Assembly: GCF_000091045.1 (NCBI RefSeq)
Contig: NC_006670.1
Coordinates: 1,237,501-1,301,360, forward strand
Direction of reading: 5' to 3'
Length of the DNA stretch: 63,860 bases
Source: Cryptococcus deneoformans JEC21
Taxonomy: Eukaryota; Basidiomycota; Tremellomycetes; Tremellales; Cryptococcaceae
Shown here: piece after piece, positions 23,512 through 36,113 of the stretch
Position numbering within the stretch: the first letter of the stretch is position 1
Layout: each line of letters starts with the position of its first letter
The notes under the pieces: model-generated
What the model was told of the DNA's origin: nothing
Databases searched by the model: none
The model's input: the letters and a program-made list of their open reading frames with translations, nothing else
Program-made: the position numbers and the translations under genes

Positions 23512-25359
23512 ATGGACGATCCCTGGGCTGACGCACCTGCATCTCCGCTACCAAAAAGCGAGCACCGTTTCGGCAACGTCAATATCAACGACAATGAAAA
23601 TGCCAACGCCTTTAGTAACTACTCTCTCCCCAAATCACCTTCAGCGAATGGACCAGAGAAGGTGCAAGAAGAGCAAACAGAAGAGAAGACAAAAGTAGAG
23701 ACAGAGACGGAGCCATCACGAGAGGAGATCAATGGAGCGAGCGAGTCTGATGACGAGGCGCAGGTTGCGCAAGTCCAGTCTAGCCCGGCTCAGGAGTCGC
23801 ATCAGTGGCTCTCACCGCAAGTCGAAGCTTCGGATCAAGAGGAAAAAGCGGAAAGAGAGGAGAGTGAGGAGAGGGAAGAAGATGGGGAAGAGGAGCAGGA
23901 CGATTTCGACGATTTCAATAGTTTTGATGGCCCCAGATCATCGTCTTTCCCGACACCTAATCCCGACAAGGGCGCGATGCCAGGCGAGGGCGGAGATATT
24001 GACGATGGATTTGGAGATTTTGCAGATTTTGAGAAAGGGGAATTTGATGAGCCCGTCGGTGCTGAAGCCGGGATTGGTGGGAATGGGTTGGTAGAGGAGC
24101 CTGAACCGATCAAAGAACGATGGGTATGTCCACCGGTCATCTTTTGACTTTTTACTCTACAAAATGGACGAATGTCGGCTGACTCCCATATCTTCTTGGC
24201 TGGCTCCACAGCACGCCCTCGAACTTCGTCCACCTCCTCCTAAATCCGAGATCGCCAACCAGCTTTCCTCAATCTTGTCTCCCTTATTCCTCCACCAGGA
24301 TTCATTGAGTAATGAACCCATCAGAATGGTAGGTGGATTGAAGCAAGTGTTGGTATCCCAATCTTCGTACGTCCTAAATCATTGTACCATTTTTCTTCTC
24401 TGATGTATTCGTGCTGATGGACATTATCAATACCAATCCAAAGACGAGATGCTTACGCCCAACTTACCACACCACCAATAACCAAACCACTCGACTGGAC
24501 ACGTTCCCGCGTCAGGAGGGAACATCTCATCTCAATGGGTGTACCCGTCAACCTGGATGAAGTCGACTCGCATCGGCTCTCTGCCCTTCCTCCTCTACGG
24601 ATCGTCACCTCTTCCGGTTCTGGATCCTCCCGGCCACAGCCGAGAAGGGCGGAGACATTTGACGCGTATACAGGAGTGAAATACACGAGCGATCAGAAAG
24701 GAAAAGGGCGAGATACAGATGGGTCAATGTCGGCAGGGCCTGGGGTGGGTGTCGGGTATATGGAGCGGGATATGAATGGAGAAGAAACAGGCAAATACGG
24801 GTTGGGAGAAAAGCCAGAGATGGATACCCTTCGAGCTGAGGAACTTTGTGGACTTGAAGAAGGTTCGTTCTCTGCTGTCTATCCCTCCTCTTAGATTTTT
24901 CGTGCAACAGAGCTGACTCTCACATTGCCTCATTGGCCGCAAATAAAAACAGACGCGCTCTCCATTTTACCCATAGCGTCATTGCGGAAGCTCCAGTCAG
25001 ATTTGGTGGAAAATACCTCGCAAGTATCAGCAACGCTTGCGTGGATGTTGCAGCTCAAAGATGCGCAATTACACGATAGTGCGACATAGTACGTGTTCCC
25101 CCCTTCCTTTCTTAATCGTTTGTCATTTACCTTATAAACCACGGCTGATCAACTTCCTTCCATTTCACGTCATTGATTTTCACTTTCTAAAAACAACAGC
25201 AATGGTATGATATCGTCTCTCATAGCCAACGCCGCCCGTGTAAAAGCTTCCGAGAACACTGGAGGCGGAGGTGTGTTCAGACGAGGGTCCAGCAAGCGGC
25301 CGCAAAGTGTTAGCGGGGGGATGACTCCTAAACGGACAGGCAGTCCGGGAGTTTGGTAA
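23512..25359 (+). CDS. Acidic adaptor-accessory protein, possibly Laa2-like (DUF5102)
   Basis: Five exons read in one frame: 23512-24123, 24212-24366, one from 24444 to about 24861, one from about 24953 to 25087, and one ending at 25359. The N-terminal half is very acidic and carries DF-type motifs (DDFDDFNSFDG; DGFGDFADFEKGEFDE) like those that bind clathrin-adaptor ear domains. The middle has HALELRPPPPKSEIANQL and then PLDWTRSRVRREHLISMG followed by VPVNLDE, which resembles the conserved block of fungal Laa2/YBL010C proteins. The C-terminus is helical, with a final basic SKRPQSVSGGMTPKRTGS tail. A role with AP-1/clathrin traffic is inferred from these motifs and was not confirmed by alignment. 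Confidence 0.6.
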
Positions 25360-25615
25360 TAAGATTCCATTCTTTATGCAAATGACAGCATCATTAGCAA
25401 TTAGCAGACGCTCTCATTTGACGTATTTTATCCATGAAGATGGCGTAACAACGGCCTTTGAAGTCGGCGAAACGTCATGTTTGTTCATAAGCCGGCTATA
25501 GCTGTCATTGTGTATTAACAACCTTGGATGATCTTCGTAAATAAATTTGTAAGGGCACGAGAACGATACTTTCACACAAAATGGTCTCTACCGTCACGCA
25601 AACGAAACCTCACTC

Positions 25616-28216
25616 TCACTCGGCTTTGATGATTCTCGCAATCTCCTTCGCACCTTCCTCTCCGCCATTCCAAAAAGTGCTGACGGGCTCTTTACCCAAT
25701 ATCTTGCCCAGTCCACCATTCTGATCGGTCTCGTCTCCATACCTAAATTCTGGCTCCGGTGTTCGGGCTGAAATTGATTTGGAAGGCGAATTTACCACCC
25801 CTGACGTAGAGGGAGAACTAGAACCCGCCCTCATCCTCTGCACTTCTCTTTCCTCCTCGCTACCCCTCCACCAAACCCTTTCTACAATGCCCTCCACCAC
25901 CCACTTTAATACTATATACCCATGACTCGCGCCCAGGGCCCATAGACCCAAGGTAGCGAGCTGGGGATACCATTCTTGAAGGGAAGAAGAAGAGTGATAC
26001 GCCGAAACGATGTGCGATAATGACGGAGATCCAGGAGTGGGGAAATTGGGGTTGGGCGATTGGGAGTGGAGGTCAGGGGAAGCAGGGGACGGGCGGAAGA
26101 GATAAATGAGAGTAGCGTTGGTGATAGCCCCGATCCAGGAGATAATGCTTAGCGTTTCCAACCATGATCCGATAGTCTCCACACGATCCCCCACGGGGCG
26201 ACGAACGTGTTTACAAATCTTGAGGGCATCGCTTCGAAGTTCAATATAGTTGTTGATTAGCGCGAAGACGGGTGCAAGTGGCCATACAAGGGACCAAATG
26301 ACGACATAGCCGAACTGAGTGACCATTTCTGCATAGTCGGCTAATTGTCTGGTTAGCGTACCGTATGTACTGATAGATGAAACAAAAGTGGGCGTACTGA
26401 AAGTGTCATACTCGGGCAAAGCCAGTTCCCTTTCCACTTTGTTAAGGAAACGCTTCTCAATCTCCTCTTCAGTCGTGGGAACCTTTTCAGATTCTCCATG
26501 ACCGTTAGTCTTCTTCAGAGCTTCCTTGATCGTTGTTTTGCCAGCACGCCAATCATGGATGAATCGCATAATAAACGGCATGCCCAGTTCAAGGAAGGCA
26601 CCAGAGACTTGATTGGTGACAGTGTACGTGAAGAGCTGGGACTTGAGACGACCTCCGTTGATGGCGTGTTTCTCAGCGCTGATGCTGGCAGGGGCCGAGG
26701 AAGTAGGAGAAGTGACGGAAGAGGTAGTAGAGTTGACTCTTCGAGAGCCTGGAACGGGAAGTCGGCCCATGAGATGGGTCTGCACATGGGTCATGATGAA
26801 GGATCCAAAGGGAATGTAAATGTAGCTGCTGACATTAAACGGCCTGACTGACATGATATGAGAAAAGGGCTTACGCAGAGAGAAATAGACCGAGGTAGGC
26901 GACAATGGCGTTCATTGCAAAAGTTTTAGCTGTAAGACTTTTTTCTTCTCCGACAGGTGTCGGGTGGTCTTCCCATTTGACCATGAACTTGGCGAGCAAT
27001 TGATAGGCACCCACAATGGAGGGAACGATGAGGACGAAAAGGCCAGTGGGGATGAGTGGCACGATCTGTTTACCCGGCCCGTCGTAGAGCTCAGATACAA
27101 ATGCCTCTAGCACAAAGAGCCCCATCAATACCACACCTAAGCCTACACCACAAGCAGCAATGACAGGTATAGAAGCTGCCACTTTGCTGTCTCTCTTCAG
27201 TTCACTCCCTGCTTGAACTGCATCGACAGTTTCGACATCTTGTTGAGCGGTTGTCTTGTCCAGGCCCAGGCTAGCTACGTATTCAGGTCGGAGTCGGCCA
27301 AAGGCTACGTTTTCGCAACCATAGGTACCCCACTTGACTGCAAACTTGCGCTGTTTGACCCGCCAGATGGCGATGAAGATAGTCGAGTACAAGCTAAGAC
27401 AGAGAGCATACAAGGGAGGATAAGAGTCGGCGGGGGTGAAAAAGTAAAACAGGACTGAGACAACAGTGATGGGGAAAAGAGAAAGTGTGTAAGTTGTAAG
27501 AAAATCAAAGTAGAGATGAACAGGAGGCGGTTGCTGGTCTCCAAGCCCCCCTCTCTTGCGAGTATCCTCATCAAGGCCCTTGGTCAAGCCAACTTGCCAG
27601 TCTCCTCCAGTCGTCCACTTTTCGACCCAAGCCTTGTCTGCGGCCTCATCGTGGAGAGCCGAAATACTTTTGACACGAGACCATTTACCTCGACCAGGGG
27701 TTATTCCCAGACCGCCCTGAAGCTTGGGAGCAGTGAGAGTGTTGTAGATCAGACGCAGTCGTGTAGCTGGAGCAGGTGGAAAGGCGGATGGCGCTGTAAG
27801 CAGGTTGTGGGATGCATCAAGACGTCTACTAGAATTAGTCTAGGGTATAGATATTATCCGCCAAGAGCTCACCTTTCCTCCTCCACAAGCTGCTCGACCC
27901 TCTCTTCGCTCGCACCCACAAAGATCCAGACCTCCTCTTGTCCTTTATTCCCTCTACCAGCTTTCGATGCTAGTCGGAACCCAGATCCTTCAAGTTCTCG
28001 CAACAGGTAAACGTATCCCTCTTTGATTTCCGCTTCAGCCTTGGGCCTGTTCTTGAGATCCTTTTTGGAGAGAGCAATGGAGTAAGGAACCACCAGGTCG
28101 ACGTTATAAGGGTTGTCGTTGATGGGACCTAAGGACCGAGGTGACGATGACATTGTGGGCGCCGAGAGTACGGGTGGCCCCGGGGCAGTCGGAGATGCCG
28201 GCACTTGGGACGGCAT
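25616..28216 (-). CDS. Ist2-like anoctamin (TMEM16 family) membrane protein
   Basis: This is a multi-span membrane protein of about 750 aa, related to yeast Ist2, which tethers the cortical ER to the plasma membrane and belongs to the TMEM16 channel/scramblase family. The start is at 28216. The N-terminal soluble domain ends near 27600. Membrane segments include LYFDFLTTYTLSLFPITVV, VIAACGVGLGVVLMGLFVLE and NAIVAYLGLFLSA. The strongest signature is YDTF-TDYAEMVTQFGYVVIW (joined over an intron at about 26403-26344) with PLAPVFALINNYIELRSDAL and RVETIGSWLETL, diagnostic of fungal anoctamins. The C-terminal tail is short, without the long basic lipid-binding tail of yeast Ist2. At least five exons. 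Confidence 0.87.
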
Positions 28217-28914
28217 GGTCAGCGGAAGAGTGAGCGGGATTGAACCGATGGTTTAACACAGGCTCGATGTCTTGGGAAATTGGGATGTCTTCATATGTAT
28301 TTTTGTCGTGTGGCTGCGCCTGCGGACTGGGAATTAAACCGCCAATATCATTTCGGCTCAGCTTATGACGCAATAAAAGGCACGAAGCTCCATGACACGC
28401 GTTACGTTTTACGAGCAACGAACGACAGTACGAGGTCAAGGACGGAATCCTTCTGTTTCTTGTTATTCCTTCTTATGGAATTGATTTATGCGCCAGACAG
28501 GGGTCGATCGCGCTACTGAACATTTATGGCCATGATAAGTGGCATCAAGAAACTATCATTTGTCGTAACTTCATCTGACTCTGATAACGAATAGAAACGA
28601 TCATTGACGCGTGATGGCTATTATGTAATATTGATCGTCATGTTGAAGTTCGTAGAATCGTAGAACACCCGTATATAGGTGTTGTTTCTACATGAGGTAA
28701 GATTCTTTATTTAGAAGTAAAGATTCCACAGCATCCACTATGTACTGGGGATAGTTTAAAAAAATATGAAAAAGGATAATAATCTCATCTTGTAAGTTTT
28801 TTCATAACTCATCCGCTTAATAACAACAACTACTACGTCTGCAATCTGCACATGCAAGCCTTATCTGGGGGGTCCGCTATAAGATATTGACCTTCCCAGG
28901 ATAAGCGGAACTGA
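28217..28914. other. Intergenic region upstream of the anoctamin gene
   Basis: It should contain the anoctamin promoter. It becomes AT-rich from 28550 towards the MITE. No gene was seen. Confidence 0.4.
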
Positions 28915-29433
28915 TACAGTCGTCTTCCTCAGATCCGGAACCTTCAAATCCGGACATTGGGCAGATCCGGAACCCTTCTGGGTGCATTCAGGTTGTCTGC
29001 CACCGTACAGACAGTTGAGATCCGGACATTTGGGCAGATCCGGATCCGGAACCTCTTGGGGGGCCAACTTCCGGATCTCAAGTCCATAGGTTTTTGGAAG
29101 GCCCATAGAGTCACCGGGAGCTTATTATTAATAAGCGCGCAACTGAGTTCCTCTGAAGGTCGGAATGCATTCTATAAAATAATTTCTGACGCGTAGCTGT
29201 CTGCCGTCCCATCTGTCTACAGTTTCTATAATCATCTTCTAATAACTGGCATGCACACTGAGTGAGTCTGACCCGTCTGACCATAGATATGTTGTGACGC
29301 AACCAGTAAAAGCCCAATTACGTAATTAAATTATCGTTGTCCCGATCCAACCTCCTCGAGAACCGGAGAATCGAGATCCGGAACCCCCAAACCGTTGCAC
29401 GGTGATGTTCCGGATCTGAGGAAGACGACTGTA
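28915..29433. mobile_element. Non-autonomous mariner-type MITE flanked by TA
   Basis: A 25 bp terminal sequence beginning CAGTCGTCTTCC (28917-28941) recurs as a perfect inverted copy at 29407-29431. Both ends are flanked directly by TA (28915-28916 and 29432-29433), the target duplication of Tc1/mariner/pogo elements. The 515 bp interior has no transposase. It carries several subterminal copies of GATCCGGA in both orientations (about 28931-29075 and 29373-29415), a common transposase-binding arrangement. An autonomous partner would be needed in trans. Confidence 0.85.
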
Positions 29434-30014
29434 CTTACAACGGATTCCTAGAGGCGATGAACCTGTAAGCGAGTTCTTTTTTTCCATGCATCTCGTTCAT
29501 CACCAATCTCCCGATGCTTTGCTTTCCTTGACGCGGCTGACTTTGCATACGCATTGCGCGGGATCAAATGGGAGTAAAGCGCCACTGTCCTCTCTGCGCA
29601 CGGTTCCTCTTCGTTAGCTCGGGCCAAGTCCAGTCATCCAGCCACGCGCATCGCACCTCGTTTTCCCTTTCATCCTCTCCTACGTACTCTTTTATTTCCT
29701 ATCCTTTTCCATTCTCTTCATCTCCCACCCGACACCGCCTCCCCGTCCTGCTGGGACATTCCCAGCACTCCTTCCACGACTAGTCCACCACTCTATCATC
29801 CATCGACATACGCCATCCCAGACCCGAACAGTGCAAAAATCACATACCCACGTCCCACGTAGAGGAGCACTCTGCTGTCGTCCCTACTCCTTGGTAATTC
29901 GTCTTCTCCATCTTAATGCTCATATCCACACTGTCGTGTGAGAATTGAGAAGATTATTGGATATTGCTTTCAGACAAAAAGGTGCCTCTGGATAATCTTA
30001 TCAACGTCGGCAAG
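29434..30014. promoter_or_regulatory. Upstream region of the CDC14 gene
   Basis: This is a C/T-rich leader-like region (29620-29900) before the CDC14 start. A plus-strand frame beginning at 29568 has no recognisable content and is taken as non-coding. Confidence 0.4.
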
Positions 30015-32599
30015 ATGCCATCGACTCCAACCCGTGCATTCCCCAACGAAGTCGCTGTCTTCTCTAACTATCTTGTATTTACAACCCTTACGCTCAAAGA
30101 AGTTCAGGCGCATGCGAAGACACCATATGGTCATCCGGGAAACAAACGGGCTTGTTCACTGTTCACTTGTGAGTCTTGTTCCTGAGATCGGTTGGTTCCT
30201 GCATGGTCCTTGAGCGCCACAAGAGTTTTCATTGACCAAGTTCAGTGGACGACGATATGCGCTATACGAGTTTCGCAATGGACCACGGGCCATTGAACCT
30301 TGCGTTTACGTTTCATGCCTGCATACGTATCCATGAGAAACTGGAGGTTGGTTGTCCCATTTTCGCGGTCAAGGACGAGCATTGACGCGCATTTTTGTTA
30401 TGAATAGAAGGCGAGAGAACGGGGAAAACCTGTTTGTCTTTATACAACAACAGAGCCAAAGATGAAGTCCAATATGATCCTCATTGCGGCTCTCTATTCT
30501 GTAAGTCGAATATTCTTGATTGAACGGTGATTTAACGTGAAAACTAGTTGATTGTCGACAAACAACCCCCCTGGAATGCTTTTCGTCCCATTGCGCAATT
30601 CGAAATCATGCCCTTCCGAGACGCCGGCAGTGGTCCAATGGATTACGGTTTGACCGTGCAAGATATCCTGTATGGTGTGGAAAAGGCGATTGGAAATGGG
30701 TTGTTAGATCTTTCTTCATTTGATGCGGATGAGTATCAATATTATGAAATGGTAGAGTGAGTTCTCCTTCGTCGGCTGGTGGCAATGCCATTATAGGGAA
30801 GAAGGATGCTGATGAGAATAGAAACGGAGACCTAAACATCCTTGGCCCGTTTATCCCATTTGCATCCCCGACAGAAAACAGTTGGATCGAAGGAGTCTTG
30901 CAATCTCCATCAAACGGACATATCATTCACACTCCCGTCAAATCCAAGACCATTTCTCACCAACTCCGCTGTGTTCTGGATATTTTTCAACGCGAAAACG
31001 TCGGCCTCGTCGCCCGGCTCAACGACGAGCTCTATGATCGCCGCCATTTCCTTGACATGGGCATAGAACACATTGAAATGTTCTTTGACGATGGCACCAA
31101 CCCGCCCGACGACATTGTTCGCGAATTTATCCGACTCGCTGAATACACAATTGAGCACAAACGGCAAAAAGTTGCTGTGCACTGTAAAGCCGGTTTGGGA
31201 AGGACAGGTGTTCTGATTGGAGCGTATTTGGTATACAAGTACCAGTTTACGGCGCAAGAGGCAATCGGGTTCATGAGGATTGTGAGACCCGGGATGGTCG
31301 TTGGGCCGCAACAACAATATATGGTGTTGAATCAGCTCAAGTGGGTTGGATGGGTAAGTGTAAGAGTATGACGTGAAATGGCGCGTACTAATCTTTTGGT
31401 AGGCCGCCAGGGATCAGGCTCTGAGGGAAATTGCACATGCCTCGTGTGTGGAAAGCAACCCGTCGATGTCACCGCCAGTGGAGATTGTCATAAACCCACA
31501 TGCTGGCCAAGATATCGAAACCCCAACTCGTATTCGACCAATCACTCGCTCTTCTAAACTCCGTCCCCGGCGGTCCCACTCGTCCAGCAGTCTTGTTACA
31601 ACCTCCCCCCGTCGTGGTGGGGATGCCGTTGGTCAGCCTAGAAAGCCTCGACAGCTTGTTGAATCGACTACAGAAACAGAACAGGAAGAGCTTAGGAGTT
31701 CTCAATCCCGTCTTCCGCCCAGCAGTCCACCTGTCGTCGCAGAAGTACCTGCTGACCAAAAGGAAAATGAATTCAACCCCAGCACCGTCTCGTCTCTTGG
31801 TTCCATACGGGGGACAAAACGTTCTGCCGCCCGGCCCTCATCCGGATACGAACACCCCAACTCTCTTCCTCGAGTTTCGCTTAATGTTCCGCCCTCGAAT
31901 CTTACGCGGGCCAACTCCAATGTCAGCATTGGTTCAGAAGGATCCGTGGATGAAAGGGCGCCCAAGAGAAGGACGGGATCATCTCCCGAGGTGGAGGGAA
32001 GTGGCGCTATCGTATCTCCGGTCTCCGAACCCATGGTGACCGAGCAGGTTGAGACACCTGTTCGATTAACAGTCACCAAAAAGCTCCGTCTCCACATCCA
32101 CTCCTCTCCGCCTACTTCTCCTCCTGCGTCTACGCCTTGTGTTCCCCGGGCTACTCCACCCAGCGTCAACCTTGCTGCTTCGACAGAGGCACCATCTACG
32201 CCCACCCGAGTTCCGACTCGTGCGATTCACGAGGACATGAGTGTTACAGCCTCTGTGAGGCGTACAATGCCTGCTAAAAAGAGCTTTTTGCCTGTCCGAA
32301 AAAGTGTCGAATCAAAATCATCACCTGTGCGAGCTACAACCAATCCAGCAACTGCCCAGTCTCCTTCACTCTCTACCCGCAATAGCGGCAGGATCGCCAA
32401 CACTCTGAACAAATACGAAGGCATTGCTGTCAACTCTAACGGCAACGCCAAGAACGTCAGGACCGCTACCCCGGCTTCAAAAAAGTTGGGACGTGGGGTG
32501 ATGAAGAAGGGTGTGTTGACACCGCCCAGGATCACGGAGATGTGGGGACAGTTGAGTCGGATCGGGAGTTCGCCCCCTGCCGACAAGGAAAAGCAATAG
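30015..32599 (+). CDS. CDC14-type dual-specificity protein phosphatase
   Basis: This is a cell-cycle phosphatase that reverses CDK phosphorylation at mitotic exit. It starts at 30015 (MPSTPTRAFPNEVAVFSNYL), and exon 1 ends at 30168. The N-terminal non-catalytic phosphatase-like domain includes DHGPLNLAFTFHACIRIHEKL and PPWNAFRPI. The catalytic domain near 31150-31330 has the P-loop HCKAGLGRTG with Cys nucleophile and Arg, preceded by the WPD-like region around FFDDGTNPPDD. It is followed by MRIVRPGMVVGPQQQYM, diagnostic of CDC14. The long C-terminal tail is Ser/Pro/Arg-rich, with many SP/TP sites, as in fungal CDC14 regulatory tails. At least seven exons. Confidence 0.93.
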
Positions 32600-33153
32600 G
32601 CGTGTAAGTAGAGTCTTTGTTTGATTTCAATGGGGGCAAAAGTGCTGACGATGGTAGGCTGGATCAGCGCTGAGCGCCAAGTAACGGTCCTTTTTCCTAT
32701 TTGCTCCTGTATAGATACATTATGATCCCTTTACGATACATGTTCTTTACGATTTACGAACTTTCTCTTCTAGATACAATCTGTTTATCCAGTCAATTCA
32801 ATGTCGCTCTTTATTGGGAACGTACAGCTCCCGAACTGGGTTTTATCCGCTTGGAGTCATCGCCAACTTTTGATGGATTTGGCATTCATCCACCACATTC
32901 CTGTCTCTCCTCTATACTGGGTAGTAAACTGTGTGTATAGGCATGTAACTCGAAATTTGAAACTGTAAAACGTAACGCGGGTGTTTGAGGAATAGTTGAT
33001 TCTTGATCAAAGCTCGCTGCTGGTTTGTGCGGGCTGGGTGGATGATGGAGATGAGCCAGAGGATGGATGCTGGATGTGAAATCGTAAACTGCAACTTTTA
33101 TTCTTACATGGTGTGCATGATCGGCCTAGCCCAACGACTCGCGCTCTTTTCGT
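32600..33153. other. Convergent 3' intergenic region
   Basis: This lies between the end of the CDC14 gene and the end of the minus-strand carrier gene. It is AT-rich with no coding signal. It probably contains both 3' untranslated regions. Confidence 0.45.
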
Positions 33154-34479
33154 TCACCACAACTTGTCCATCATCTTCAAACTTAACTCTACGCCCAAGA
33201 ACGTTGCAGCCTATAGATGAACATTCAGTATCAGTTTCCCGCCGTCCTTGGCCCCGGCCAAGCTATTGGACTGTCCAGACGACTCACGTTTGCGGGAACA
33301 GCTCTTGCCATGGCGGGTCCGAAACCCTTCCAGAGAGCGGTCACACCATCTTGAGCGATAAGCTTTCGGGCACAGTCCATGAAGCCGGTATATGTCCCCT
33401 GTGGCGCACTCTGGAGACGAGATTTGATGGTCTAGAGAGAGAGAGAGAGAAAAGTGATGAATGAGCCGATCGACGAAAGCAGGGATGAAGAAAAAAAAAA
33501 AAAAAAAACTCACATCGGGAGGGATACCCAGAGACCACATGGCGATACCCGCACCTGCACCTGCGGTCATGATTGCCGGTACACTCAAAGGCGGTGCCGG
33601 GGCCTTGGTCCCATCGGGCAAGGTGTCGGGGGCGGCGGACAAGATCTTTTTGAGGGACTCGTACGTGGCAAAGTAGGCAGCGCTCCCCGGACCGTCGCGG
33701 GCAAGGGTAGCGAATGTCCCTCGGAAGAGGGAACGGATACCACCCTCGGCGTAAAGTTTGGTGACGACGTCAAAAACACCATTGTAAGCCTGGGCTCCAC
33801 TTTGGCCTTGTACCTGGATTTGAAATGTCAGAGGGATATACAGTAAAAGAAGAAGAAAAAGGAGACATACTTGGAGGAGAACTTTGACTCGCTCGGCGGG
33901 GGCGGCGACGAGGGTGGCTGGGAGAGCGCTGAAAGCACCGGCAAAGGCAAGTTCAGATATGGAGAGTGCTTGCTCGGTTCTGTCGGGGCTGAAAGAGTAC
34001 ACCAATCTCTTGCCGAGGTCGTAACCCTGTACGGCGTTTATCAATAAGAATCCCACACGTTGTCAAGCAAATAAGAATGACTTGCCCAGAAAGAGATGGC
34101 GAAGATGGGGGTGACGCCTAATATGGGAGGGGTTACTCCTCGGTACATTCTGGTCGGTTGTTAGCATTTCGGCTGACTGATATGCACCAAGTAAACACGT
34201 ACCCTCGAAAGCCATCCGCCTTGACGGTCTTCTTCACGACATCAATGGCACCTGTGTAGACGCCAGGAGGTGCTGTTTGGAGACGCGTCTTTGTCAAGTC
34301 AAAGGGATGGCCGACCAAGACACAGGAGCTGGCTTCTGGTTAGTTGCAGAGCAAGTGCATGGGTATAGAGGCACCCACATGCCACCAAATCCACCGGAAA
34401 GGAAAGACTTGACGGGGTCGACGGTTTGCTTTCCAGCGTTTCTGGAGACGGCTTCGATCTCAGAGGCGTCGTCGGACAT
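33154..34479 (-). CDS. Mitochondrial carnitine/acylcarnitine carrier (Crc1/SLC25A20-like)
   Basis: This inner-membrane transporter exchanges acylcarnitine for carnitine, linking peroxisomal and mitochondrial fatty-acid metabolism. It starts at 34479. The three mitochondrial-carrier repeats are marked by GHPFDLTKTRLQTAPPG, APAERVKVLLQVQG and IPPD joined over an intron to TIKSRLQSAPQGTYTG. The R2 APAERVKVLLQ element and the repeat-1 motif favour the carnitine subfamily. The C-terminus is FLGVELSLKMMDKLW (stop at 33154). Five to six introns are needed; one contains an 18 nt poly-T run just inside its donor (33490-33507) and a GA repeat. The start codon is only 181 bp from the left end of the large transposon. 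Confidence 0.9.
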
Positions 34480-34660
34480 GGCTGCTGGCTACGATCTGCG
34501 GTACTGCTATAGCGTCTAGATATCTATTGGAGCTCCGCTTATGGGCTGGGATGAGCTGGTATATATATGCTGTCGAGCTGCGAGGGGAAAATAATGGATT
34601 CCGTAGGACGGGATTGGAGGTGGACGGCTTTAGTGCACCGGCCGGCTATGGAGTGGCCGG

Positions 34661-34816
34661 CACTGTGGGAAAGGGTCGCCTGACTCTTCCGCGGCAGACG
34701 GCGTGGAAGGCCTGCCACCTGGCATGACGAAAATTTCAGAGCACGCCTATGATTCTGCCGCGGCAGGGCGCGGCACGCCGCCTGCCGACGGGCTGTAACT
34801 GGGGCGGCGCAGACCA
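34661..34816 (+). repeat. Left terminal inverted repeat of the large transposon
   Basis: It is GC-rich and starts CACTGTGGGAAAGGG. Internal CCGCGGCAG motifs occur twice. It matches the right repeat in reverse complement with two visible mismatches (near 34752 and 34791). Confidence 0.93.
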
Positions 34817-35036
34817 CACCCCTGTATAGTTATAAGTATGCCTCTAAAAAATGTAAAAATGGTTCCGTTAATATGGCTAAGAAGCGTGCTCATTATGGGA
34901 TTAGTTTTACTAATCGTCGATTAGATGTTGTGTTTTATTACTCTTGCATGGAGTAGAATCCAATGCATAGAGTACCACCGCTGGATAGTACTGGCTTGGG
35001 GCTACATGTAGATATAATTATCATCAAGGTCGAAAG

Positions 35037-35510
35037 TCATGCATATGGACTTGTAGTATATGGCCTTTTACTATGGAGCATAGCTAGTACGTAGGTAGTG
35101 GTCCGCTTGCCGGCGGTGAGCCCCGCTGCCGGCCGAATGATAATTTTAATGTTTATTTCCATGTAAGGAATGAGGGGGATAAGGCCTCCTCCTCCAACAC
35201 TGCCAATGAAGTAAGAGAGGCCGATAGTAAGGGCAGAAATATATAGTCGAGAAACGGGGACTTCCTCTGAAGTAGTCGTTAGCAGCAATTCTGCGACCGG
35301 AAACGGAATAGTAACTTACCCATGCCTTCACCAAACTTGAGCAAGAATACAGTCATGCCCATCTCTTCATTGCCAGACATTCCACCATCCTCCTCTTCGA
35401 CCTTCTTCGGTCTCCAGTTAAGCAATGCCCACTTCTTATTTTCACTCTCAGATACGACGTTGGCGCCTGGCATAACACCCTCAGATCCCTCAGCACCTGA
35501 AGAAATTTAT
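35037..35510 (-). pseudogene. Captured fragment of a Ccc1/VIT-family vacuolar iron transporter
   Basis: Two exon-like pieces are separated by a 53 nt intron (35319-35267, GTAAGT...TTCAG with a GCTAAC branch). The upstream piece (to 35320) encodes SESENKKWALLNWRPKK and then TVFLLKFGEGM. The downstream piece encodes EEVPVSRLYISALTIGLSYF and GGLIPLIPYM. Together these match the central part of VIT/Ccc1 proteins (metal-binding helix, then membrane segments with GGLIPLIPY). Both ends of the protein are missing, and an insertion (SVGG) lies before the GGLIPLIPY motif. The intron shows that genomic DNA, not mRNA, was copied. Confidence 0.72.
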
Positions 35511-36113
35511 ATTTATCCCTCATGCCATTAGCTAAGTACGTTACCACAACACCAAGCCCGACTAAACATCTACCATCATGTGTCCGAAATGTAATGTGAA
35601 GAACGGGGAGTAGGATATGACGTTAAAGGTATCTATCTCAGAGGTTGCGATTGATATAAACGTCTACTGTGGACAAGGCGGAGAGATATGGTCCTAATAG
35701 GATCGGAGGTCATTAATCTCGTTCATAAAGACAGCTCGACAACACAAGCTGATACACCCAAGCGAGCGTCTCCTGCTTCACCTCGTCGAGCGAGTTTACT
35801 TTACGAATGAACAGTTTGCCAGAAAACGTAAATGAAATTAGAAGCTTCAACATACCCATCGATAATAGTCACCAATCTCGAAGATACGGCATAAAACATC
35901 AATCCATTCGATAATGAATGTTCTAACTCATCTTTGTTCTAACTCATCTTCCTCTTCCGGAGAGTTGCCTGTCCTGAGAGGCAATGAAAACCCCGTCGGT
36001 CTTGGGCAATTCTGATAGACTAATGAAGAAAGGTGTCTGGTTGATCAAATATATCGAGCGCCTAATACAAAGAGTCTATAGCTATGGTCAGTCCAAGATA
36101 CATAAGGAGAAAC

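Noticed and set aside
28200..28270. A sequence resembling a tRNA B box (GGTTCAATCC on the minus strand)
   Set aside because: The T-stem pairs only three bases and no acceptor stem or A box fits at the right distance.
28104..28439. Minus-strand frame upstream of the anoctamin start
   Set aside because: It overlaps the first anoctamin exon in another frame and has no recognisable content.
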